Part shown: in pieces, positions 7,582-14,832 of the stretch
Layout: the number at the start of each line of letters is the position of its first letter
How positions within the stretch are numbered: position 1 is the stretch's first letter
From: Myxococcaceae bacterium
Lineage (GTDB): Bacteria; Myxococcota; Myxococcia; Myxococcales; Myxococcaceae
DNA length: 64,000 nt
Assembly: GCA_016793095.1 (NCBI GenBank)
Contig: JAEUJQ010000043.1
Location: 1-64,000, forward strand
Reading direction: 5' to 3'
The notes under the pieces: model-generated
What the model saw: the letters and a program-made list of their open reading frames with translations, nothing else
Told to the model about the DNA's origin: nothing
Databases searched by the model: none
Program-made: the position numbers and the translations under genes

Positions 7582-8517
7582 ATGGACCTGCAGCTGGCCC
7601 TCCGCGACGCGAAGCCGAACGACACCATCCAGATTCCGGCGGGCCGCTACACCGGCACGCTCGACCTCACCAAGCCGGTGACGCTGCTGGCGCGCGGGCA
7701 GGTGGTGCTCGACGCGAAGCACGCCGGCCCCTGCGTACGCATCAACACCGACGGCGTGGTGCGCATCTCGGGCTGCACGCTCGTGGGCGGCGCGGCGAAC
7801 GAGGCAGGCGGCGCCATCTCCCTCGAGAAGGGGCGGCTCGAGCTGACGGACTCGGTCGTGCGCTTCAACAAGGCGCCCGCGTACGGCGGCGGAGGCCTCT
7901 TCATCGGCGGCGGCTCGGCCCTCGTGTCGCGCTGCCGCTTCGAGGCGAACACCGGCCGGCAGGGTGGCGCGATTCTCGTCGACCTGGAGGGCGAGCTGCG
8001 GCTCGAGCACTCCACCATCATCCAGAACGCGGCGGTCGAGGGCGGCGGGCTCCGGGTGAAGGAGGGCGCGAAGGTCGACGTCTTCGCCTGCACCATCGCC
8101 GACAACAAGGTGGTGGGTGACGCGGCGAACGGCGGGGCGCTCCACGTGAGCGGCACCACCACCCGCGCGCCGATGGTGACGCTGTCGCACTGCATCGTGT
8201 CCGAGCGGAAGGCGGGCCCGTCGCTCCTCTTCAACTGGCCGAAGCACCCGGGCACGCTGACGGTGACGAAGTGCCTGCTGCCCGAGTGGAGCAAGGGCCT
8301 CGGCGCCGACTGTCTCTACGCATCGGCGGGCTTCGCGATGGAGGGCGTCGAGCCGTACGTGCTGTCGGAGTCGTCCGTTGCCGTCGGCCGCGGCGACCCG
8401 ACGGCGTTCGCCCAGGGCAGCAAGGACGTGACGGGCAAGCCGTGCGTGAAGGGTGGGCGAGCCGACCTTGGCGCGTTCGTCTTCACCCCGAAGAGCTCCT
8501 CGGCCATCGGGTACTGA
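7582..8517 (+). CDS. Right-handed parallel beta-helix protein
   Basis: 311 residues. The opening MDLQLALRDAKPNDTIQIPA and repeating segments such as GGAISLEKGRLELTDSVVRF and GGGLFIGGGSALVSRCRFEA are typical of pectate-lyase-like parallel beta-helices that fold as short coils with GG-rich turns. The fold occurs in polysaccharide lyases, adhesins and structural proteins; catalytic residues cannot be assigned. No signal peptide is seen. The C-terminus (SSSAIGY) resembles that of the upstream calpain (GVNIGY), perhaps by chance. The ribosome binding site is weak. Confidence 0.8.
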   Translation: MDLQLALRDAKPNDTIQIPAGRYTGTLDLTKPVTLLARGQVVLDAKHAGPCVRINTDGVVRISGCTLVGGAANEAGGAISLEKGRLELTDSVVRFNKAPAYGGGGLFIGGGSALVSRCRFEANTGRQGGAILVDLEGELRLEHSTIIQNAAVEGGGLRVKEGAKVDVFACTIADNKVVGDAANGGALHVSGTTTRAPMVTLSHCIVSERKAGPSLLFNWPKHPGTLTVTKCLLPEWSKGLGADCLYASAGFAMEGVEPYVLSESSVAVGRGDPTAFAQGSKDVTGKPCVKGGRADLGAFVFTPKSSSAIGY

Positions 8518-8589
8518 ACGACAGAACGGCAAGCCTGGGCGTCACTGACGAAGACTGACCGCTGACTGCCGCGTTTCGTCACCTGGGCG

Positions 8590-9075
8590 GTGGCGACTCC
8601 CCCGGGCCCCGGGCGCATCGTCGTTGGCGCCCGGCTTGCTTGGCAGGCGCTGGTGCTCCGCCCTGTCGCGCTGGCGTGGTTGTTGTTCGAGGGCGCGTGG
8701 GCGCTCTTCATGGGTCTCACGCGCTGGTCCACCCCCGAAGGGCCCGTGTGGCTGATGGACGTCGGCCTCGTCTATCTCGTCGCGCGACTGCTCCTGCAGG
8801 GCGCCACTCCTGGCCGTGCGCTGCTCCTCGTCGTTGGGATGTTCGTCTGGGCAGTGACGCTCTTCATCGTCACGCCTGGCTGTTTCACGAGGGCCTGGCT
8901 CGTTGGCCAACAGGCCGCGGGGCTGGTGGCGGTCAAGGCGGTGATGCTCCTCAGCGCTGCCTGCTGGCGGGCGTGGCGGAATGCGCGCCGCCGAGCGCGC
9001 GTTCAGACGAGCGGGCCACTGCCCCTCCCACGCGATGCACCTCGAGACGACGACCTCCTTCGACCTGACGCCTGA
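8590..9075 (+). CDS. Four-helix membrane protein
   Basis: 161 residues with four hydrophobic segments (about residues 19-43, 53-68, 74-95 and 106-124) and a basic then acidic C-terminal tail (WRNARRRARVQ, RDDDLLRPDA) that is probably cytoplasmic. No family recognised. The GTG at 8590 is the likely start, with only a weak ribosome binding site. Its last 41 bases overlap the start of the acyl-carrier-like gene, so the two are probably coupled. A weak 7-bp inverted repeat (TGACGAA/TTCGTCA, 8546-8581) just upstream may terminate the previous gene. Confidence 0.7.
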   Translation: MATPPGPGRIVVGARLAWQALVLRPVALAWLLFEGAWALFMGLTRWSTPEGPVWLMDVGLVYLVARLLLQGATPGRALLLVVGMFVWAVTLFIVTPGCFTRAWLVGQQAAGLVAVKAVMLLSAACWRAWRNARRRARVQTSGPLPLPRDAPRDDDLLRPDA

Positions 9076-9307
9076 GCTGCAGGTCGTGCAGCACCTCCTC
9101 TCCCGCCGCCTCGACGTCGACCAGCAGGCCATCGACGCCCGCCAGCGCCTCGGGCAGGACCTCGGCCTCGGGCTGCTCAAGCTCGGCGTGCTCGCCCTCG
9201 AGCTGGAAGACGTGACGGGCGTGCTCTTGCCCTTCGACGCCCTCACCCGCGCCGTCACCGTCGAGGACCTCGCGCGGCTCCTGCACGCGCACCGTCGTCG
9301 GCGCTGA
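9035..9307 (+). CDS. Acyl-carrier-protein-like protein lacking the active serine
   Basis: 90 residues. The segment from DLG at residues 42-44 to LLP lines up without gaps with the acyl carrier protein core, DLGxDSLxxVELVMALEEEF, followed by an IP-like turn and a TVEDL helix. The phosphopantetheine attachment Ser is Leu47 here (DLGLGLLKLG), so it cannot carry a 4'-phosphopantetheine arm in the usual way. The start at 9035 lies inside the upstream membrane protein gene. It could be a structural or regulatory ACP homologue. The assignment rests on pattern only. Confidence 0.6.
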   Translation: MHLETTTSFDLTPELQVVQHLLSRRLDVDQQAIDARQRLGQDLGLGLLKLGVLALELEDVTGVLLPFDALTRAVTVEDLARLLHAHRRRR

Positions 9308-9412
9308 GCGGGAACCCACGCGTCACGGCAGACGTCCCCACCGCGCCGTGGTTTGCTGCACAGCCGACGTTTCCGGTCCGGTCATCGCCGGCCGGACTCC
9401 CGGAGGGGACGC

Positions 9413-11626
9413 ATGAAGCCCATCGACACCCGCGTCGAGACGGTGACGCTGTACCACCGCGGCGCCACCGTTCGCCGCACCGCCAGCCTCGACTTCGCCC
9501 AGGGCCTGCCCAGCGAGCTCGTCATCGCCGGCCTGCCGCTCTCGCTGCTCGACCACACCGTGCGTGCCCGCGTCGACGGCAAGGGCGGCGCGGTGGTGCT
9601 CTCGAACGTGCGCATCGGGCTGTGGGCGCCACCCCGCGGCACGCCCGAGAAGCCGCCCGACCAGAAGGAGCTCGAGGCCACGCGCGCGAAGCTCGAGCTC
9701 ACCCGCGACCGCATCGCGCAGCTCGAGCACGAGCTGGCCCAGCTCGGCGGCGTCGCCGTCAACCCGCGCCCGTCGCCCGAGGAGGGCAAGCCGCCCACGC
9801 CCTCGCCGATGTTCGCGCGCGCCTCGCTCGAGGCCATCATCGAGGACTCTTCGGCGAAGCGCGTCGACCAGCTGCGCACGCTGCGCGCCGAAGAGAAGAA
9901 GCTCGTCGAGGCGCAGGCCGCCCTCGAGCGCCGCATCGCGCTGGCCTCGACGGCCACTGCCGTGCGCCCGGACGAGCTCTCGAAGTCCGTCACCGTCCAG
10001 GTGCTGCAGGGCTCCACCGCGAAGTCCGGCACCCTGGTCCTCGAGTACTTCGTGCTCGGCGCCCGCTGGGCGCCGGCCTACCAGTGCCGCATGGCGCGCG
10101 ACTGCCGCTCCGCCGACCTGCAGCTGCGCGCGATGGTGTGCCAGCGCACCGGCGAAGACTGGCGCGGGGTGAACCTGAAGCTCTCGACCGCCTCGCCCAT
10201 GAGCTGGACCGAGCTGCCCGAGCTCTCCTCGATTCGCATCGGGCGCGCCCAGCCGCCAGCCCCGCCGAAGCGCGGCTTCCGCCCACCGCCCCAGGGCGCG
10301 TCGTCGCTCTTCACCGACTACGACCGCGGCCTCTCCCAGGCGCGCGCGAGCCGGCCCGTCATTCCCACCTGGCAGCCGCCTGAGCTCGAGCTGGCGCCGC
10401 TGCCCTCGCTGCCGGCGCCCGAGCTCGCCACCTCCCGAGGCTTCGCCCCTTCGGCCGACATGGCGCGCGACCTCGACGACGAGGCGTACGCCGAGGAAGA
10501 GGAGTCAGTCGAGCTCGAGCGCGCGCCCGCGAAGGAGCTGAAGAAGATGGCCGCCCGCCGCGAGGCGCCGCCCCCGCCCGCCATGGCCGCGCCCGCCCCG
10601 GCGATGGCCGGCCCGCCGGGCATGGCCATGCGCTCGGCCGTCGGCGCGGCTGGCCTCCGGGCGAAGGCCGCCGACGCGCGCGGCGGTGAGCGACAGTCAG
10701 CCCACGGCGGAGACGAGGAGGGAGCCCTGCTGAGCGCGAGCGTCGACGTGGTGCTGTACGCCTCGCTGCGCCTCAGCGCCGCGTCGGACGGCACGCGCGG
10801 GCACCTCACTCCCGTCGACCGCCGCCGCGCCTTCCTCGACGCGCTCGCCTCGCTGCAGCTCTCCGCGTCCTTCGACGTGCTGTCCGTCGTCGAGGCCGCC
10901 GAGCGCCAGGGCCACGACGTCTACTCGCTGAGCGCGCCCGCCAACACGTCCGACGTGCGCTCCGAGGCCGGCTGGTACGACTACGTCTACCCGACCGACG
11001 CCACCGTCGACGTCCCCTCGGACGGCACCTGGCACTCGGTGCCCGTCAACACGCGCACGGCCACCGGCGACGTGCGCTACGTGGTGGTGCCGCGCGAGGA
11101 CCCGCAGGTGTACCGCGTGGCGATGGTGAAGAACCCGCTGCCCTCGCCGCTGCTCCCCGGGCCCGTCGAGGTGTACGTCGCCGGCGAGTACGTGCTCACG
11201 ACGACGCTGCCCTCGGTGCCGCCCGGCGGCGACTTCAAGCTGTCGCTCGGCGTCGAGCAGGCGGTGAAGGTGGCGCGCAACACGACGTTCTCGGAGCAGC
11301 GCTCGGGCGACAAGGTGGTGGCCACCACCGAGCTGCTGCACGACATCGTCATCGACATCGCCAACAACCTCGACCGCGAGGCCACCTTCGAGGTTCGCGA
11401 GCGCATTCCGCAGCCCGCACCCGAGGCCGAGGTGGTGGTGGACGAGGGCAAGGTGACGCCCACCTGGGAGGCGTACAAGCAGGAGGAGCGCCAGCACGTC
11501 GTGGAGGGCGGGCGCCGGTGGGTCGTCCAGGTGAAGCCCGGCGCGACGCAGACCCTCAAGGCCCACTACCGCGTGAAGCTGTACGCCAACAACGAGCTGG
11601 TCGGCGGCAACCGCCGGGAGGCCTGA
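9413..11626 (+). CDS. MuiA-family protein (DUF4140/DUF4139), first of a tandem pair
   Basis: 737 residues. The N-terminal part (VETVTLYHRGATVRR) matches the DUF4140 beta-domain, followed by a predicted coiled coil (about residues 80-185), then the DUF4139 beta-sandwich region, where SGTLVLEYFVLGARWAPAY, CQRTGEDWRGVNLKLSTASP and later PGPVEVYVAGEYV are characteristic. A long Pro/Ala/Met-rich insert separates the two halves. No signal peptide is evident. The family is called mucoidy inhibitor A-like, but its biochemical role is unknown. The ATG at 9413 has GGAGG 7 bases upstream. The paralogue follows 3 bases after the stop. Confidence 0.88.
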   Translation: MKPIDTRVETVTLYHRGATVRRTASLDFAQGLPSELVIAGLPLSLLDHTVRARVDGKGGAVVLSNVRIGLWAPPRGTPEKPPDQKELEATRAKLELTRDRIAQLEHELAQLGGVAVNPRPSPEEGKPPTPSPMFARASLEAIIEDSSAKRVDQLRTLRAEEKKLVEAQAALERRIALASTATAVRPDELSKSVTVQVLQGSTAKSGTLVLEYFVLGARWAPAYQCRMARDCRSADLQLRAMVCQRTGEDWRGVNLKLSTASPMSWTELPELSSIRIGRAQPPAPPKRGFRPPPQGASSLFTDYDRGLSQARASRPVIPTWQPPELELAPLPSLPAPELATSRGFAPSADMARDLDDEAYAEEEESVELERAPAKELKKMAARREAPPPPAMAAPAPAMAGPPGMAMRSAVGAAGLRAKAADARGGERQSAHGGDEEGALLSASVDVVLYASLRLSAASDGTRGHLTPVDRRRAFLDALASLQLSASFDVLSVVEAAERQGHDVYSLSAPANTSDVRSEAGWYDYVYPTDATVDVPSDGTWHSVPVNTRTATGDVRYVVVPREDPQVYRVAMVKNPLPSPLLPGPVEVYVAGEYVLTTTLPSVPPGGDFKLSLGVEQAVKVARNTTFSEQRSGDKVVATTELLHDIVIDIANNLDREATFEVRERIPQPAPEAEVVVDEGKVTPTWEAYKQEERQHVVEGGRRWVVQVKPGATQTLKAHYRVKLYANNELVGGNRREA

Positions 11627-11629
11627 GCC

Positions 11630-13192
11630 ATGGACACCCTCTTCCCGAAAGACGCCCTCACGCTCGCCGCGCCGGTCGCGAAGGTGACGCTGCTCGAAGA
11701 CCGCGCCCAGGTGCGCCGCGCCGGCACGCTCACCCTCGAGCCCGGCCAGCACAAGGTGCTGGTGCCCGACGTCGCGCCCGTGCTGCAGGACCTCTCCCTG
11801 CGCGCCCAGGCGACGGGTGGCGCCCGCGTCGTCGACGCCCGCGTGCGCCGGGCCCTGCGCGTCACCACCGACGAGAAGCCCGAGGTGGCCCGCGCCCTCG
11901 AGAAGGACATCGAGCTGCTCACCGAGCGCCTCAAGCACCTGTCCGAGGATCGCGCCCTCACCCACCAGCGCCGCATCCGCCTCGAGGAGATCCTCGACCG
12001 CGGCTTCGCCGAGCTGCCCGAGGACATCTCGTGGGGCCTGTCGGCGCCGCAGTGGAAGGAGAGCCTCGAGGGCCTCTACGAGAAGGTGCGCGCGCTGCGG
12101 GAGCGCGGCGTGCAGCTCGACCAGCAGCTCCGCGAGGCCGGCCTCGAGCGCTCGCGCCTCATCACCCAGCGCCAGGCCTTCGACCGCCCCGACACCCGCT
12201 TCACCGCGTGGCTCGAGGCTGACGTGCTGGTGACGGCGAAGGGCAGCGTCGAGGTGTCCTTCGAGTACACGGTGCCCAACGCGCTCTGGCGGCCGCTGCA
12301 CTCGGCCCGCCTCGCCGACGGGGCCCTGCGCTTCGAGAGCCGCGCCTGCGTCTGGCAGAACACCGGCGAGGACTGGAAGGACGCGAAGCTCGTCTTCTCC
12401 ACCGCGCGGGCCTCGCTGGGCATCGAGCCGCCGCTGCTCGACGACGACCTGCTCACCGCGCAGAAGAAGCAGGACAAGGTGGTGGTCGCGGCGCGGGAGG
12501 TCGTCATACAGAAGGCGAAGCCGGGCGGCGGGGGCGCTGGCGGCGCGAAGCCCGCGACGGTGGAGCTGCCGGGCGTCGACGACGGCGGCGAGATTCGTAA
12601 CCTCGAGGCGAGCGGGCCATGCACGGTGCCGTCCGACGGGCGGCCCACCATCGTGCCGCTGTTCGACTTCACCGCGACGCCGAAGACGAAGTACGTCGCC
12701 TTCCCCGAGCTCGAGCTGCGCGTCTTCCTCACCGCGCTCGCGAAGAACGCCGCGCGCTTCCCGGTGCTGGCGGGGCCAGTCGAGCTGCTGCTGCAGAACG
12801 GCTTCGTCGGCTGGACGAAGGTGCTCTTCGTCGCGCCGGGTGAGGAGTTCCAGCTGTCCTTCGGGCCTGACGAGGCGGTGCGCGTCGCCCGCGCCGCGCG
12901 CGAGAAAGAAGCCGAGTCGCACATCGACAAGTGGAAGACGATGTCGCAGTCGGTGTGGCTGTACTTCTCGAACGTCGGCGACGAGGCGCGCACCGTCGAG
13001 GTGAAGGAGCGCATGCCCGTGTCCGAGCTCGAGCAGGTGAAGGTCGAGCTTGGCGTCAAGCGCTCGGCCCCGAAGCCCGACCTCGACAAGAACGGCTTCC
13101 TCACCTGGACGCTCGAGCTCGCGCCGCACAGCCAGCAGCAGGTGAAGTTCGCATACGACGTGTCCACCGCGCCGGGCGTGCAGGGGCTCTGA
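11630..13192 (+). CDS. MuiA-family protein (DUF4140/DUF4139), second of a tandem pair
   Basis: 520 residues with the same architecture as its neighbour but a shorter middle. It has a DUF4140-like start (VAKVTLLEDRAQVRRAG), two helical stretches, then VSFEYTVPNALWRPLHSARL and CVWQNTGEDWKDAKLVFSTA. The C-terminal part has PVELLLQNGFVGWTKVLFVA and KERMPVSELEQVKVELGVK. It starts 3 bases after the first copy, so the two are almost certainly co-translated and may act together. No signal peptide is visible. The two proteins are diverged paralogues rather than a recent duplication. Confidence 0.87.
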   Translation: MDTLFPKDALTLAAPVAKVTLLEDRAQVRRAGTLTLEPGQHKVLVPDVAPVLQDLSLRAQATGGARVVDARVRRALRVTTDEKPEVARALEKDIELLTERLKHLSEDRALTHQRRIRLEEILDRGFAELPEDISWGLSAPQWKESLEGLYEKVRALRERGVQLDQQLREAGLERSRLITQRQAFDRPDTRFTAWLEADVLVTAKGSVEVSFEYTVPNALWRPLHSARLADGALRFESRACVWQNTGEDWKDAKLVFSTARASLGIEPPLLDDDLLTAQKKQDKVVVAAREVVIQKAKPGGGGAGGAKPATVELPGVDDGGEIRNLEASGPCTVPSDGRPTIVPLFDFTATPKTKYVAFPELELRVFLTALAKNAARFPVLAGPVELLLQNGFVGWTKVLFVAPGEEFQLSFGPDEAVRVARAAREKEAESHIDKWKTMSQSVWLYFSNVGDEARTVEVKERMPVSELEQVKVELGVKRSAPKPDLDKNGFLTWTLELAPHSQQQVKFAYDVSTAPGVQGL

Positions 13193-13201
13193 CGACGTGC
13201 G

Positions 13202-13684
13202 ATGAGGCGCTCCATGCGACGCCTCGCGCACCTCGCCCTCGTCTTCGCCGTCACCGCCTGCCAGCCGATGCAGTGGCAGGGCGTGTGGACGGGCACCGCC
13301 ACGCTGAACGACGGCCGCATGCCGACGACGGCGAGCGGCACCCTCACCATCACCAACGGCGCCGGCATTCCCGCGGCGCTCATGTTCGCCTTCAGCGGCA
13401 CCCTGGCCGGCGGCACGAAGACGTTCTCGTGCCCGCCCGTCATCTCGTCGGCGTCGAACACCTCGACGACGCTCACCCTCGCGACGCCTTCGACGCCCTG
13501 CCGCATGACGACGAGCCCCGATGACGGCTGCACGTACGACGTCGTCTTCAACTCGGGGGAGTTCGCGCTCGCGCCCGACAAGCTGACGGGCAGCGGCAAC
13601 GGGCGGTTGAGCGCGGCCTGCCCCAGCATGGGCTCGAGCTCGACGGACTTCGGGTGGACGGTGACGGCGAGCGACCGGAGGTAG
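13202..13684 (+). CDS. Small lipoprotein
   Basis: 160 residues with a lipoprotein signal (LALVFAVTACQP). The mature chain is short, Thr/Ser-rich and beta-like (GVWTGTATLNDG, ASGTLTITNG), with four further Cys that may form disulphides (SCPPV, PCRMT, GCTYD, AACPS). A second in-frame ATG at 13214 is an alternative start. It sits 9 bases after the MuiA pair and 2 bases before the paraoxonase-like gene, so it is in the same transcription unit. Function unknown. Confidence 0.75.
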   Translation: MRRSMRRLAHLALVFAVTACQPMQWQGVWTGTATLNDGRMPTTASGTLTITNGAGIPAALMFAFSGTLAGGTKTFSCPPVISSASNTSTTLTLATPSTPCRMTTSPDDGCTYDVVFNSGEFALAPDKLTGSGNGRLSAACPSMGSSSTDFGWTVTASDRR

Positions 13685-13686
13685 CG

Positions 13687-14760
13687 ATGGCGCTGTCGCC
13701 CCGGAAGGCCCTGGCGCTGTCGGCGGGCTTCCTCGCCCTCGGCGTCCTCGCGGGGCTCGGCTTCCTCCTCGCCGATGCTGGCGTCTTCCGCGCGCTCACG
13801 CCGCACGGCTTCGAGCAGTGCACGCGCGTCGAGGTGGCTGGCTCCGAGGACCTGGTCTTCGACGCGGCGACGGGCCTCGTGCTCATCTCCAGCACCGACT
13901 TCCGCGCGCTCGAGGAGGGCAGCGACGCGGCAGGCGCCATTCTCTCGTGGAACCCCGCTGCGCCCGCGACACCGTCGCCCGTGCCCCACGACTTCAAGGG
14001 CGCGCTGCACCCGCACGGCCTCGCGCTGTGGCCGCTCGACGGTGGCGGCCGGCGCCTCTTCGTCGTCAACCACCCGACCCGCGCCTCGAGCACGGTGGAG
14101 CTGTTCGACGTCCTCGACGGACCCGGGCTCAGGCACCTGCGCACCATCGAGGCGCCCGAGTTCATCAGCATGAACGACCTCGCGCCCGTCGGGCCCGAGG
14201 CCTTCTACGTCACGCTCGACGCCGGCACGCGGGCGGGCACCGCGGGCCGCTTCGCAGAGACTCTCCTCGGGCTGCCCTGGGCAGGGGTGGGCCACTTCGA
14301 CGGCACGAGGGCCACCGTCGTGGCGCGCGACCTGCGCTACTCGAACGGCATCGCGGTGTCGGCCGACGGCGCGACCGTCTTCGTGTCGGAGTCCACCGGG
14401 CACCGGCTGCTCGCGTATGGCCGCGACGTGGCGACCGGCGCGCTCACCCTGCGCGCCCAGCACCGCGAACCAGCGGGGCTCGACAACCTGTCCTTCGACG
14501 CCACGGGCGCGCTGTGGGTCGGCGCACACCCGAAGCTGCTCGACTTCCTCGGCCACGCGCGCGACCCGTCGAAGCCCTCTCCGTCCCAGGTGCTGCGCGT
14601 CACCTTCGACACGACGCAGGGGCGCTTCAACGTGAAGGACATCGGCGTCGACGACGGTGCGCGGCTGTCCGGGGCGAGCGTGGCGCTCCCGCTCGGTGGA
14701 GGGCGCGTGCTCGTGGGCAGCGTCTTCAGTCACGTGCTCGACTGCCGCTTCACCGACTGA
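13687..14760 (+). CDS. Paraoxonase/arylesterase-like beta-propeller enzyme
   Basis: 357 residues. One N-terminal membrane helix (about residues 8-30) precedes a six-bladed propeller. Key segments of the PON family are present: GSEDLVFD (calcium-binding Glu), LHPHGLALWPLD (equivalent of His115), LFVVNHP (His134), SMNDLAPVGPEAFYVTLD (Asn168), YSNGIAVSADGATVFVSES (Asn224) and GLDNLSFDATGALWVGAHP (Asp269/Asn270). It is therefore probably a membrane-anchored calcium-dependent lactonase or esterase. The ATG at 13687 has GGAGG overlapping the upstream stop. Lactones, including acyl-homoserine lactones, are family substrates; the substrate here is inferred only. Confidence 0.9.
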   Translation: MALSPRKALALSAGFLALGVLAGLGFLLADAGVFRALTPHGFEQCTRVEVAGSEDLVFDAATGLVLISSTDFRALEEGSDAAGAILSWNPAAPATPSPVPHDFKGALHPHGLALWPLDGGGRRLFVVNHPTRASSTVELFDVLDGPGLRHLRTIEAPEFISMNDLAPVGPEAFYVTLDAGTRAGTAGRFAETLLGLPWAGVGHFDGTRATVVARDLRYSNGIAVSADGATVFVSESTGHRLLAYGRDVATGALTLRAQHREPAGLDNLSFDATGALWVGAHPKLLDFLGHARDPSKPSPSQVLRVTFDTTQGRFNVKDIGVDDGARLSGASVALPLGGGRVLVGSVFSHVLDCRFTD

Positions 14761-14832
14761 GGAACCGTGGTGTGTGAAGGTGCGCGGGGCACGCCGTAGA
14801 GCCTGCGGTCGGTTCCCGTTAGCCTCGCTGAC

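Noticed and set aside
10697-13231. Very long open frame of more than 800 codons on the minus strand, opposite the MuiA pair
   Set aside because: It is the complement of strongly coding plus-strand genes in GC-rich DNA, its protein is rich in His, Arg and Leu with no domain, and the plus-strand frame has clear families.
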